Shown here in pieces: positions 16,125 to 26,026 of a DNA stretch of 64,000 nt; positions within the stretch are counted from its first letter, which is position 1, and each line of letters opens with the position of its first letter. The stretch comes from Bin87 sp034423115 (GTDB lineage: Bacteria > Chloroflexota > Dehalococcoidia > Lucifugimonadales > UBA3495), in assembly GCA_034423115.1 (NCBI GenBank), contig DAOUJD010000056.1:1-64000 (forward strand), given 5' to 3'. The notes under the pieces are model-generated. The model was given only the letters and a program-made list of their open reading frames with translations, was not told the DNA's origin and searched no databases. Position numbers and translations under genes: made by a program.

Positions 16125-17579
16125 ATGCCAGCGCGCACCGGACAGGAATACATCGCCGGCCTCAGAGACCGACCCCGTGAGGTGTGGATCGAAGGTGAGC
16201 GGGTTGACGACGTCACCGCTCACCCGGGCCTGCGCAACGGGGTGAAAGCCGTCGCTGCCCTCTACGACATGCAGCACGACGCGGCGCTGCGTGAAGAGAT
16301 GACCTTCGCCTCCCCGACCACGGGCGTCCCAGTCGGTCTGTCCTTCCAGATCCCGCGCACGGTGGAAGATCTACAACGCAAGCGGGAGATGATGTCCCGG
16401 TGGGCGTGGGCCAGTTGCGGCATGATGGGCCGCTCGCCGGACTTCATGAATTCGATTTTCACGGCGTGGGCCGGCTCGGCGGACTACTTTGCACAGGACC
16501 GCCCGGAGTTCAAACAGAACGTATTGGACTACCACGAGTTTCTGCGGGAGAACGATGTAACCCTGACCCACGCATTGGTCAACCTGCAGCGCAGCCGCAC
16601 GCCGGCGGCGGCGGACAACCTCACCGAGAACATCGCACTCACCGCCATCAAGCAGACCGACGCAGGCTTGGTGGTTCGGGGTAGCCGCGTGCTGGCGACG
16701 CTCGGGCCGATCTCCGACGAGATCGCCATCTATCCCGTCGCCAGCCACCGTTTGGCGGATGACGACTGGAAGCACTCCTTCTCGTTCTCCATCCCGTGCG
16801 ACACGCCGGGCGTGAAGTTCCTGTGCCGGGAGAGTTTTGACGTGGGGCGTTCCCATTACGATCACCCGTTGGGTTCCCGTTTCGAGGAGATGGACACGGT
16901 GGTGTTCTTCGATGACGTGCTGGTGCCGTGGGAGCGCGTGTTCCTGCTGGGCGACGTGGAACTGTGCAACGGCTACGGCACGGGCACCATGTCCAACGCT
17001 CACACTGGCTACCAGGTGCTGAACCGCTGCGTGGTCAAAGCGGAGTTCGTGCTGGGCCTGGCGGACCTGATGGTGGAAACACTGGGCTCCGGCTCCATAC
17101 CCCATGTCCAGGAGCAAGTTGCCGAGCTGATCACCTACCGGGACATGCTACGTGCTTGCCTGCGCGCGTCCGAGGCCGACGCCCGGCCCAACCAGTGGGG
17201 CATGATGTGTCCGTCCATGGGGCCGATCCAGGCCGGGCGTACGCTGTTCGGCAGGACGGTGTACCCGCGTATGATCGAGATCGTGCAAATGCTGGGCACC
17301 AGCAGCCTGATGGCGCTGCCGGCCGAGGCGGACTTTGATACGGGAATCGCGCCGGAGATCAACGAGTACCTGGCCACGGACACCACCGATGCGTGGAACC
17401 GGGCCAAGCTGTTCCACCTGGCGTGGGACGTGTCGTGCAGTTCGTTCAGCGGGCGGCAGGTATTGTACGAGCGGATGTTTGGTGGCAACCCCGTCCGCAA
17501 CGCCATGATGCTCTTCAACAACTACGACAAGGAACCCTTCCGCCAAAAGGTGCAGAAGTTCCTTGACCTGGACGATTAG
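16125..17579 (+). CDS. 4-hydroxyphenylacetate 3-hydroxylase (HpaB)-family protein
   Basis: 484 residues, as expected for the oxygenase component of two-component FADH2-dependent aromatic hydroxylases. Recognisable blocks are the N-terminal TGQEYIAGLRDRPREVWIEGERV, LTHALVNLQRSRTP in the middle, GSRVLATLGPISDEIAIYP in the beta domain and HTGYQVLNRCVVKAEFVLGLA in the helical C-terminal domain. It needs reduced flavin from a reductase, and no HpaC-like gene is visible nearby. Related proteins include 4-hydroxybutyryl-CoA dehydratases, but the iron-sulfur cysteines of that branch are not evident. Shine-Dalgarno AGGAGG is strong. Confidence 0.85.
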   Translation: MPARTGQEYIAGLRDRPREVWIEGERVDDVTAHPGLRNGVKAVAALYDMQHDAALREEMTFASPTTGVPVGLSFQIPRTVEDLQRKREMMSRWAWASCGMMGRSPDFMNSIFTAWAGSADYFAQDRPEFKQNVLDYHEFLRENDVTLTHALVNLQRSRTPAAADNLTENIALTAIKQTDAGLVVRGSRVLATLGPISDEIAIYPVASHRLADDDWKHSFSFSIPCDTPGVKFLCRESFDVGRSHYDHPLGSRFEEMDTVVFFDDVLVPWERVFLLGDVELCNGYGTGTMSNAHTGYQVLNRCVVKAEFVLGLADLMVETLGSGSIPHVQEQVAELITYRDMLRACLRASEADARPNQWGMMCPSMGPIQAGRTLFGRTVYPRMIEIVQMLGTSSLMALPAEADFDTGIAPEINEYLATDTTDAWNRAKLFHLAWDVSCSSFSGRQVLYERMFGGNPVRNAMMLFNNYDKEPFRQKVQKFLDLDD

Positions 17580-17612
17580 CCTGAACGAGATCAACACAAA
17601 GGAGGGACAGAG

Positions 17613-18092
17613 ATGTCGTACACGCCAAAACACCTTGGCCATTTGGTAATGCGAGTTCGCGACATGGAACGCTCGCTGGATTTCTACACCCGTGTGATGG
17701 GCCTGACCATCATGGAGCGGTCTGCGAGCGGGACGGTGTTCATGTCGGCCAATACCGAGAAGTCCCACGAATTGGCAATCCGCGCCATCGGAATGGACGC
17801 CGCCGGCCCTGACCACAGCATCATCGGGCAGGCGCACATGGCCTGGCAGATGGAGACCTTCGACGACCTGCAGGAACTCTACGACCGTCTGGTGGAGAAC
17901 AACGTCCGCATCCAGCGCGTCAGCGACCACGGCGTCTCGCTGGGCGTGTACCTGCTGGACCCAGACGACAATGAGATCGAGGTGTACTACGAGATGCCGG
18001 CCTCGCAGTGGGAGCGGCATCCGGAACGCGGCCTGTTCGGTGGCACCTTCCCGTTGAGACTGCGCGAGCCGGCGGTAGCAGCCGACGACTAA
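17613..18092 (+). CDS. VOC-family catechol 2,3-dioxygenase-like protein
   Basis: 159 residues. HLGHLVMRVRDMERSLDFYTRVMGL gives the first His, GQAHMAWQMETFDDL the second, and YLLDPDDNEIEVYYE the Glu, the Fe(II) ligands of type I extradiol dioxygenases. The tail RHPERGLFGGTFP resembles the C-terminal region of one-domain catecholic dioxygenases. Its place 33 bases after the HpaB-like hydroxylase suggests hydroxylation of a phenol followed by ring cleavage. AAAGGAGGG precedes the ATG and a long hairpin follows the gene. Confidence 0.8.
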   Translation: MSYTPKHLGHLVMRVRDMERSLDFYTRVMGLTIMERSASGTVFMSANTEKSHELAIRAIGMDAAGPDHSIIGQAHMAWQMETFDDLQELYDRLVENNVRIQRVSDHGVSLGVYLLDPDDNEIEVYYEMPASQWERHPERGLFGGTFPLRLREPAVAADD

Positions 18093-18162
18093 CGGCTTTT
18101 GACTGAGGTTTCCGGCTTACCCTGAGGCTACAGCCCGGGAGCACAGCGATTGGGAAACTCAG

Positions 18163-18208
18163 CCACCCGGGCGGCGTGGAACAGAAGTGTCTCCGTCCAC
18201 CCGGGTGG
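18163..18208. terminator. Imperfect hairpin terminator
   Basis: CCACCCGGGCGGCGTGGA pairs imperfectly with TCCGTCCACCCGGGTGG across an 11-base loop. It is followed by TGCCTTGTTT and lies 70 bases after the VOC stop. Confidence 0.5.
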
Positions 18209-18368
18209 TGCCTTGTTTAACTGAGGTTGCCGTTTCTCAATTTTGAGACGCGACACAATCCGCTGCATGCTTTCACCGCCACCAGTCCGTGGCATTTGTT
18301 AAGATGGTAACGAGACTGCGGGCCGTTTTGATGGCGTCCGTTATCCCACGCCATCATCCGAAAAACCA

Positions 18369-21300
18369 ATGATTGACTCGACCCAAATCGCCGCCGACCA
18401 GAACCACTTGATTGTCGAGCGGCTATCACCGGAATTGCCCCAAACGCTTTGGCGGTTGGTCGCGGACGAGAAACGGGACGATGTCCTGGCTCCGGTGACG
18501 GTGGTCACACCCACCAGGTATGCAGGGCTGGCCTTGCGCCAGGAATTGGGGCGCGAAGGTTTCGTCAACGTTCGCTTCATGGTGCTGCCCATGCTGGCAG
18601 AACTTCTGGGCGGCGCCGCGCTGGAAAGGGATGGACGCAAGCCGCTGACCTCGGTGGTGGAGACGATCACCTTACGGCATGTGTTGGAGGAGTCCACTGG
18701 ACCCTTAGCCCGCGTGAGGGAGCATCCCAGCACCCTGCATAGCCTGAGAAGCGCGTTCGGGCAGTTGCGAAACGCCAGCGACGACGTGCGCGCTAACCTG
18801 GCCGCACGCGATGATTTGTCCGGCGCTGTGGCGCGGATGCACGACCGGTTTCGTGAATTGGTGCGCGATGACTGGTACGACCTGGAAGATCTCGCCGAGG
18901 CCGCGGCGGAACAGGTGCGGTTGGGTGAGACACCGGGACTCTGTGATCTCGGATTGATCGTTTTCTATCTTCCCGGGCGGGTCTCTCCGGCACAGGCCAA
19001 ACTCCTGGAAGTGTTGGCGCAGGACGGACGTTGTGCGGTTGTTCTCGGCATCACCGGCGACGATGCGGCGGACGAGACGGTTCGAGAACTTGAGGCGCGT
19101 TTGGGCTCGGCGTTGGGGACAACCGATAACGTCAGTCGGGATGACCAACAGTTGCCGGTGCTGCCCGACTCTGCCCACCTGTACATCTCGCGCAACGCCC
19201 ATGAGGAACTGCGGTGGGTGATCCGGCAGGTAGTCCGGGAAGCGGAGGAGAATAGGATACCGCTGCACCGCATGGCGATCCTCTACCGCACCGCCGACCC
19301 ATACGCCACGATGATTCGGGATGAGCTTCGGATGGCCCGCATCCCAATGGCCGGGCCCGATGCGGAAACATTGGGCAACACGGCTGTTGGGAGAACCCTG
19401 CGCGGACTGCTGTCGCTGCCGGGCGCCGACTTTCAACGAACGGACGTCATGGCGTGGCTCTCCGGATGCCCGGTGCGTCCCAGAGGTCAACATGCGCGGC
19501 ATTTCAACCCCAGCCACTGGGATGCCATAACCAGAAAAGCCGGCATCGTCGGAGGACTGGAGCAGTGGCGCACGCGTTTGGATTCTCACGCTGGCTGGCT
19601 CTCTACCGAGGCGGATCGACGAGAGGCGGCTGGCGAAATCAGCGTTGCCCGCGCCCGTGGTATGAGGGCCGAGGCAAGTTCCACCCGCGATTTGTTGTCC
19701 TTCATCGAAACCCTGGCGGCTGACCTTGAACCGCCCCCGCCCGGCAGCAAGTGGGCCGAGTTTGCGGATTGGGCTGGGCGACTGCTGAACAAATACCTGG
19801 CCGACGATTTCAGCGGCTCCGAGGAGGAAGCGCTCCGACGAGTTCACCGGGCTCTGGACGAATTCAACACGGCGGACGGCGTGGGAAATTCACCCGACCC
19901 CGCCGTGTTCCTTGAGATGGTCGATGATGCGTTGCGAACACCCCTTGGGCACTTGGGGCCAACCGGACAGGGCGTGTTCGTGTCCTCGTTCGTCGGCGCG
20001 GCTGGAATGACGTTCGATGCCGTATGGATGGTCGGGTTGATTGAAGGGGCGGTGCCCCCGCCCGGGAACTCCGATCCGTTGCTTCCCGAATCTCAGCGGC
20101 TGGCGTCCGGCGGTGGTGATCGCATGGACCAACGGATGGCGGACGAACGCCACCAATACCTTGCGGTGGTGAACAGCGCCGTTCGCAGAACATTGTCGTA
20201 TCCGGTCGCTCACCCCGCCTCACAACGGGAAGCATATCCGTCGCGGTGGTTCCTCGAACAGGCGTCCGCTTTGGAAGACGAACCGGTGCATACCAGCGAT
20301 CTGCCCCGTCTGCACGAACGGGCGTGGTTGAGCGTGGGCATTTCGGCTGAAGCCGCCCTGAGCAATCTCCCCACGACCCTGATGGCGGACGAGCACGATT
20401 ACCGCTTGTATCGTCTATTGCAATGGCGGCTCTCGGGCGCGCGTTTGAGCGATCACGCATTCGCGCAGAGCGGTCCCGTCGCCGGATCTGTGCGGTTGTC
20501 CCGCAGCCGATTCCGACCCCAGTTGACCGAGTTTGACGGGAACCTGTCGTCCATATCCCACGACGACCGATTCAGTGTGGGGTTACGACGCGCCCCCATT
20601 TCCTCTACGGGTTTAGAATCCTGGGCGACGTGCCCGTACCGTTATTTTCTCGGGAGCGTGCTGGGCCTGCGGGCATTAGACACGCCGGAGGAGACGGTCT
20701 CGATCAATGCCCTGGATCGTGGCGCGCTCATACACGAGATTCTTGAACGGTTCATGCGCGAAAGCGTAGAGACCGGATCGTTGCCCCCGGCGGGAAGTTC
20801 CTGGAAAGCAGTTGATCGCGAGCGTTTGATGGCGATTGCCCAGCGATTCTTCGAAGACGCGGAGCAACGGGGCGCCACAGGTAAGCGCCTCTTGTGGGAC
20901 ATGGATCGGGCGACCATCATCTCCGATCTGGAGACATTCCTGGAGGAGGATTCCGAAGCGCGCGCTCGCCACCGAACGGCCCACGTGGAGGTTGAGGCGG
21001 CCTTCGGATTCGGCGGTGAGACCGTCGAGGTTACGGACCCTGAGACCGGGATTCGCTTCCGTGGGATGATCGACCGTGTGGACGTGGCCGAAGACGGCGA
21101 ATCGATCTCGGTGATTGATTACAAGACCGGAAGCGCCAGGCCGTATGCAGGATTGGAGGACGACGTGATTGACGCCGGCCGGCACCTCCAACTGGGTGTG
21201 TACTCGCTGGCGGCCCGAACGCTGTTCCCTGACGCCGCCAGCATTGAGGCCGCGTATTGGTTCAGCACCAACCGTGGCGGTTTCGCTTTCGCTCCCACCG

Positions 21301-21545
21301 AACGATTCGACATTGACAATGCAGACACTGCCCAACGTTTCCGGGAAGGGATAACCAACATCGTGTCCGGCATTAATGCGGGTGTGTTCCCAACCAACCC
21401 GGGTCCTTTGGATCGTGGGACCCCTGCCAACTGCCGGTACTGCGATTTCGACGCGGTGTGCCCATCAAGGCGAAGGGAACTCTGGAACCACAAAAAATCT
21501 GATCCCCTGGTATCCGACTACCTGGAACTTGCTAGGGAGGCCTGA
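18369..21545 (+). CDS. addB: AddB/RexB-type nuclease subunit with iron-sulfur staple
   Basis: 1058 residues. The N-terminal part (VVTPTRYAGLALRQELGREG) is the degenerate UvrD-like fold of AddB and lacks a Walker A motif. The middle segment VFVSSFVGAAGMTFDAVWMVGLIEGAVPP is typical of this family. The C-terminal PD-(D/E)xK nuclease has GALIHEILERF, RGMIDRVDV and VIDYKTGS. The iron-sulfur staple is CPYRYF near residue 755 plus NCRYCDFDAVC near residue 1020, four cysteines as in AddB. With the next gene it should process double-strand breaks for recombination. Only 11 bases separate the two. The symbol is by domain layout, not alignment. Confidence 0.85.
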   Translation: MIDSTQIAADQNHLIVERLSPELPQTLWRLVADEKRDDVLAPVTVVTPTRYAGLALRQELGREGFVNVRFMVLPMLAELLGGAALERDGRKPLTSVVETITLRHVLEESTGPLARVREHPSTLHSLRSAFGQLRNASDDVRANLAARDDLSGAVARMHDRFRELVRDDWYDLEDLAEAAAEQVRLGETPGLCDLGLIVFYLPGRVSPAQAKLLEVLAQDGRCAVVLGITGDDAADETVRELEARLGSALGTTDNVSRDDQQLPVLPDSAHLYISRNAHEELRWVIRQVVREAEENRIPLHRMAILYRTADPYATMIRDELRMARIPMAGPDAETLGNTAVGRTLRGLLSLPGADFQRTDVMAWLSGCPVRPRGQHARHFNPSHWDAITRKAGIVGGLEQWRTRLDSHAGWLSTEADRREAAGEISVARARGMRAEASSTRDLLSFIETLAADLEPPPPGSKWAEFADWAGRLLNKYLADDFSGSEEEALRRVHRALDEFNTADGVGNSPDPAVFLEMVDDALRTPLGHLGPTGQGVFVSSFVGAAGMTFDAVWMVGLIEGAVPPPGNSDPLLPESQRLASGGGDRMDQRMADERHQYLAVVNSAVRRTLSYPVAHPASQREAYPSRWFLEQASALEDEPVHTSDLPRLHERAWLSVGISAEAALSNLPTTLMADEHDYRLYRLLQWRLSGARLSDHAFAQSGPVAGSVRLSRSRFRPQLTEFDGNLSSISHDDRFSVGLRRAPISSTGLESWATCPYRYFLGSVLGLRALDTPEETVSINALDRGALIHEILERFMRESVETGSLPPAGSSWKAVDRERLMAIAQRFFEDAEQRGATGKRLLWDMDRATIISDLETFLEEDSEARARHRTAHVEVEAAFGFGGETVEVTDPETGIRFRGMIDRVDVAEDGESISVIDYKTGSARPYAGLEDDVIDAGRHLQLGVYSLAARTLFPDAASIEAAYWFSTNRGGFAFAPTERFDIDNADTAQRFREGITNIVSGINAGVFPTNPGPLDRGTPANCRYCDFDAVCPSRRRELWNHKKSDPLVSDYLELAREA

Positions 21546-21556
21546 GTCGCCAACCA

Positions 21557-24500
21557 ATGACAGTCAACTTCACCCCGGTAGATGCGGAAGCGAGGCGGGT
21601 CATCGCCGAGGAACTGGACGTCACGTTGTTCGTCGAAGCCAGCGCGGGCACCGGCAAGACGACCAGCCTCGTACAACGGGTGGTGAACCTGGTATCGACA
21701 GGACGCACGACCCTCAACCGGGTGGCGGCCATCACGTTTACGGAAGCCGCCGCCGCCGAATTGCGGGATCGCGTTCGCGCTAGCCTGGAGCGCGCCTCCG
21801 TAGATCCCGGACGCGACGAAGACGAGCGAATCCGTTGCCGCCAGGGGATCATAGATCTTGACCAGGCGGACATCTGCACTCTGCATTCATTCGCTGGCAG
21901 TATTCTCCGCGAACGCCCCCTCGAAGCCGGTCTGCCGCCGGCTTTCGACACCAGCGACGAGATTGTGGCGGGCATCCGGTTCAACGAGCGATGGGACGCA
22001 TGGCTAAATCTCCACCTGGACGGCGAGACCGACCTGGCTCCGCATTTGGCTTTGGCATTGACATTCGGCCTGAGCCCATCGCACATGAAGGAGATCGCGC
22101 AGGGTTTCCACGCCAACTACGGCGACCTCAGCGGATCGCCCTTCGATCCGGCGCCATACCGGACCCCTAACGCGGCGGCTGAGCTTTCAGATGCGATCGC
22201 CGAGATGCAACGGCTGTGCGCATTCTCGAAAATTGGAGCAGGGGATACCCTGTACGACCATGTGCAAAGCAAGCTCGGTGGGTTACGGCGTCTGTCTGAA
22301 ACGCCCGCAGGATCTCCGGCTTCGTACCGGCTGCTGCTGGATGTCCTGCCCATCAGGCAAAGCGGAGGACGGCAAGCGGATTGGCAAACTGATCCGGAAA
22401 CCGGAAGCAATGCGTGCGCGAGCCTCAAAGCGCTACTGTCGGACTTGGATCAAGATGCCAATGCCGAGATCCAGGAGATGCGGAACGCCTGCCTGATACC
22501 GATTATCGAGAGCCTCCGCTCGTTCGCCATCGACTATGCAGAACAACGCCGTGCCGAAGGTCGCGCCGAGTTCCACGACCTGTTGATATGGGCACGGGAC
22601 CTGCTCGGAGACAACCTGGAAGTCAGGGATTATTTCCGGCGTAAGTACTCCCATCTGCTCATTGACGAAGCGCAGGATACCGATCCCATCCAGGCTGAAA
22701 TCGCTGTCCTGTTGGCGGAGGCGGTTTCGGACGACAATCGCGTCGGACAGCGCACTTCGAATTGGACGGAAGCCTTGCCAGAGACTGGCAAGCTGTTCGT
22801 GGTGGGTGATCCCAAGCAGTCGATCTACCGTTTCCGGCGCGCCGACGTGCAACAGATGATGATGTTGCGGCAGCGATTGGAGGACGCCGGCGGTCGCACC
22901 ATCAAACTCACGCAGAATTTCCGCTCGCAGGAACCGGTGGTCCAGTGGGTCAACGCGCTGTTTGAGCAGTGGCTGTCAAGCGATCAGGATTCGTCCGCCG
23001 CCGAGGACGACGCCCAGGCTGAGTACGATTCCATGTCGGCTGTGTGGCAAGGCGACAGCGCCGGGGAGCGTCATCCTGCTGTCTGGACGCTAGCTAACGA
23101 GGCGGTGGCCGAGTCCGTCGGCGCCATCCGGCAGCGGGAGGCGGACGACATCGGAACGTTGCTACGGCAGATCGTGAGCGAACAGTGGGACATTCTGGAT
23201 CAGGAGGCCTCTGAGACGGGCGGTGAGGAGAGCTATAGGCCGGCCAGATACTCGGATATCTGCATCCTCATGCCGACCCGCACCGGACTTCCCGACCTTG
23301 AGCGCGGGTTGGAGGAGCACGACATTCCCTACCGGCTGGAAAGCGCCTCGCTTGTGTTCGAGACCCAGGAAATTCGCGATCTTCTGAACTGCCTGAAATC
23401 CATCGACAATCCGGCGGACCAGGTCTCTACGGTTGCAGCATTGCGGTCTCAGGCTTTCGCGTGCAGCGACGTCGATCTAGCGTTGCACCGGGAATCGGGC
23501 GGGGGTTTCGATTATCTAGACGAGCATTCGCTGGCGGTCGAGGGGCCGGTCGCAGAGGGCATGAGGATACTGCGAGAGTTCCACGCGGCGCGGATCTGGG
23601 AATCTACCCAATCGTTGGTTGACCGGTTCATTCGAGACCGTCGATTGATGGAAGCTGCCACCGGTCATCCCAGGATGCGTGAGCAGTGGCGGCGCTATCG
23701 ATTCATGGTCGAGCAGGCGACGCGTTTTACCAGCGCGGGCGGTGGTCCGCTCGCCAAATTTCTGGAGTGGGTTGACGACCAAATTCAGGGGCGAGCGCGA
23801 GTATCCGACAACCCGGTGCCGGAATCCGACGAGGACGCGGTGCGCGTGATGACCATTCATGGATCCAAGGGTTTGGAGTTTCCGGTGGTGGTGCTGACGG
23901 GCATCAACTCGACGCCATCCCGTAGCCCCGACCGCGTACTGTTCGACCGGCGACAGGGGCGCGTGGAAGTGGGTGTGGGCTCTCAAAACAATCGCATCGC
24001 CACCTCCGGTTACAAGGAACTGCTGCAGCGCGACAATCGGTTGTCGGAGGCCGAACAAGTTCGCCTGATGTATGTTGCCACCACCCGGGCCCGCGACCAC
24101 CTGGTCTTGAGTCTCAGACGGCCACAGCGCGGCGGCAAATCTCTGGCCGACGTTATCGCCGGTTACATCGACGAAAATTCGGAGCTATGGAAGCCTGTTG
24201 AACTTAAACGGGTGAGAGCGGGTTCGCCATTCGATATTGAGCCGCAGGGCAACGTTCCGAGACCCGATACAGAGATCGATCACTCCGTCCAGGCTTTCGA
24301 CCAGTGGAAGGCGGATCGCGCCGCTTTGTTGGCTGAGCTGAGTCGACCGTCGTTCGTGGCAGCCACCGCGTTGTCAGCGCACGGTGATGACGACAAGCCA
24401 GAGCCAACGGCAACCGAACCCTGGCGACGCGGTCGGGCCGGCACGTCGGTGGGACGGGCGGTTCACGCCGTCTTGCAATCGATAGACCTGGCCTCCGGCG

Positions 24501-24964
24501 ATGGGATCGAATATCGTGCCCGGGCGCAAGCGGTCGCCGAAGGGGTACCGGACCGCGAGGCCGAAATCATCCGTCTGGCCCGGGTGGCGGTGGACAGCGC
24601 CGTGGTGCGGCGTGCCGTGAACTCGCGTCGCCTGTGGCGTGAAGTACCCGTGGCGTCGCCGGTGGGAAATGGGTCGCTCCACGGGTTCATCGATCTCCTT
24701 TTTGAAGAAGACGACAGCCTGGTGGTAGTGGACTACAAGACCGACTCCGTGCCAGACGCCGGGTTGTCTGACACTATGGAGCGATACCGCCTGCAAGGCG
24801 GGGCTTACGCGGCGGCGATTAGCACGATCACGGGGAAGCGGGTGAAAGAGATGGTTTTCCTTTTCCTACAACCCAACCGCGAGGTGCAATTGCCACATCT
24901 CACTGTGGCGATGAAAGACGCGTTGGCGGCGGCTGAATCGCATTTCGCTCCTCGACCAGGATAA
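21557..24964 (+). CDS. addA: AddA-type UvrD helicase-nuclease
   Basis: 1135 residues. Helicase superfamily 1 motifs run in order: EASAGTGKTT (Walker A, near residue 30), DEAQDTDPIQAE (Walker B), VGDPKQSIYRFRRAD, LTQNFRS, VMTIHGSKGLEFPVVVL and YVATTRARDHLVLS. The C-terminal nuclease has GRAVHAVLQ, LHGFIDLLFEEDD and VVVDYKTDS, which completes the RecB-like nuclease core. It is the motor partner of the preceding AddB-type subunit in a RecBCD-like end-processing complex. No RecC/RecD genes are present, as expected for the AddAB type. No odd residues were noted in the catalytic motifs. Confidence 0.9.
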   Translation: MTVNFTPVDAEARRVIAEELDVTLFVEASAGTGKTTSLVQRVVNLVSTGRTTLNRVAAITFTEAAAAELRDRVRASLERASVDPGRDEDERIRCRQGIIDLDQADICTLHSFAGSILRERPLEAGLPPAFDTSDEIVAGIRFNERWDAWLNLHLDGETDLAPHLALALTFGLSPSHMKEIAQGFHANYGDLSGSPFDPAPYRTPNAAAELSDAIAEMQRLCAFSKIGAGDTLYDHVQSKLGGLRRLSETPAGSPASYRLLLDVLPIRQSGGRQADWQTDPETGSNACASLKALLSDLDQDANAEIQEMRNACLIPIIESLRSFAIDYAEQRRAEGRAEFHDLLIWARDLLGDNLEVRDYFRRKYSHLLIDEAQDTDPIQAEIAVLLAEAVSDDNRVGQRTSNWTEALPETGKLFVVGDPKQSIYRFRRADVQQMMMLRQRLEDAGGRTIKLTQNFRSQEPVVQWVNALFEQWLSSDQDSSAAEDDAQAEYDSMSAVWQGDSAGERHPAVWTLANEAVAESVGAIRQREADDIGTLLRQIVSEQWDILDQEASETGGEESYRPARYSDICILMPTRTGLPDLERGLEEHDIPYRLESASLVFETQEIRDLLNCLKSIDNPADQVSTVAALRSQAFACSDVDLALHRESGGGFDYLDEHSLAVEGPVAEGMRILREFHAARIWESTQSLVDRFIRDRRLMEAATGHPRMREQWRRYRFMVEQATRFTSAGGGPLAKFLEWVDDQIQGRARVSDNPVPESDEDAVRVMTIHGSKGLEFPVVVLTGINSTPSRSPDRVLFDRRQGRVEVGVGSQNNRIATSGYKELLQRDNRLSEAEQVRLMYVATTRARDHLVLSLRRPQRGGKSLADVIAGYIDENSELWKPVELKRVRAGSPFDIEPQGNVPRPDTEIDHSVQAFDQWKADRAALLAELSRPSFVAATALSAHGDDDKPEPTATEPWRRGRAGTSVGRAVHAVLQSIDLASGDGIEYRARAQAVAEGVPDREAEIIRLARVAVDSAVVRRAVNSRRLWREVPVASPVGNGSLHGFIDLLFEEDDSLVVVDYKTDSVPDAGLSDTMERYRLQGGAYAAAISTITGKRVKEMVFLFLQPNREVQLPHLTVAMKDALAAAESHFAPRPG

Positions 24965-25033
24965 CGCCTCAGTAGAGAATCGGCTGTTTTTATCACGTCG
25001 TCTGTCGTCTCAGTGAGTTTTGACGGTCGTGAA

Positions 25034-25062
25034 CTGGCATCAGGCTATTAATGCCGTAGAAT
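25034..25062 (+). promoter_or_regulatory. Possible promoter of the amidohydrolase gene
   Basis: CTGGCA (25034-25039), 17-base spacer, TAGAAT (25057-25062), about 42 bases before the start codon. Both boxes are imperfect. Confidence 0.4.
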
Positions 25063-25103
25063 GACCTATAACGGTCCCAATATCTCGGTCAGGAGTTGCG
25101 CTC

Positions 25104-25928
25104 ATGATTATTGACACTCACACCCACGTAGTCAGCACAGACAAGGTCGCCCACCCGCTCCATCCTGACGCGACGGGATGGTCGCTGGAGGTCAGCAACA
25201 ACGTCGAGGACCTGATCGCGGAGATGGACGCGGACGGGGTGGAATGCGCCACCCTGGTGCAGCCCAACGGCACCTACGGCCTGGACAACTCGTACCAGTG
25301 CGACAGCGCGCTGCGGTATGCGCCGCGAACCGTCGCCGTGGGCATCCTGGACCCAGCCGCATCAGACGCTGCGGACAAGCTGTCCTACTGGACCAACGAG
25401 CGCGGGATGTGGGGCGTGCGCCTGCAGAGCCAGGCCGAACCCGACGATCCCCGATGTGACGCAATATGGGAGCGCGCCGCGTCCCTGGGCGTCCCGATCT
25501 CCATTGGTGGCGGAGGCACGGCGGACCGGGTCAACCGTATGCGGAATATCGGGGCGCGCCATCCAAACGTCTTGTTTGCGCCCGACCATTTCGCAGGCTG
25601 GAGCGGGTCTGACGACAAGGCCGGCATGACCACCGCGCTGGAGGAACTGGCTACGCTGCCGAACGCGCACCTGCGCTACTCGAGCACCAGCCTTGGTCCG
25701 TACGCCGACCTGGACGACGACGGCAAGGATATGTTCCGCCGCGTCATTGAGGCATTCACGCCTCGTCGCATGATGTGGGGTTCCAACTTCCCGTCGTCGC
25801 GGGTGGGCGGTTTTGAGGGTCAGGTCACGCTGGGCAAGACCGCGTTGCCGTGGCTGTCCGCTGAGGATCTTGACTGGATGATGGGCAGGGCCGCCGCCAC
25901 CTTCTGGCCCATGCTGCAAGCGCCATAG
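25104..25928 (+). CDS. Amidohydrolase 2-family metal-dependent hydrolase
   Basis: 274 residues, TIM-barrel family that includes aminocarboxymuconate-semialdehyde decarboxylase and 2-pyrone-4,6-dicarboxylate lactonase. IIDTHTHV at residues 2-9 holds the HxH metal motif. FAPDHFAGW supplies a later barrel His, and MMWGSNFPSSR is the typical end-of-barrel Ser/Asp-type block, with Asn where many members have Asp. It probably hydrolyses or decarboxylates a ring-cleavage product, in line with the aromatic genes upstream; the substrate is not known. AGGAG lies 8 bases before the ATG. Confidence 0.8.
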   Translation: MIIDTHTHVVSTDKVAHPLHPDATGWSLEVSNNVEDLIAEMDADGVECATLVQPNGTYGLDNSYQCDSALRYAPRTVAVGILDPAASDAADKLSYWTNERGMWGVRLQSQAEPDDPRCDAIWERAASLGVPISIGGGGTADRVNRMRNIGARHPNVLFAPDHFAGWSGSDDKAGMTTALEELATLPNAHLRYSSTSLGPYADLDDDGKDMFRRVIEAFTPRRMMWGSNFPSSRVGGFEGQVTLGKTALPWLSAEDLDWMMGRAAATFWPMLQAP

Positions 25929-26026
25929 GCAGCCGATCTTGCCGCATCACCAACCTTCTGGGTTTGATCCCCCACACAAGGGTTGCAGCAATGGTAGCAA
26001 CCCTCGCGCGTGACCTGGAGCGCACC

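Noticed and set aside
18195..18215. GGGTGGTGCC, similar to the T-box antiterminator GGGTGGTACC
   Set aside because: The key A is missing, no specifier stem or tRNA-synthetase gene follows, and the sequence is explained by a terminator hairpin.
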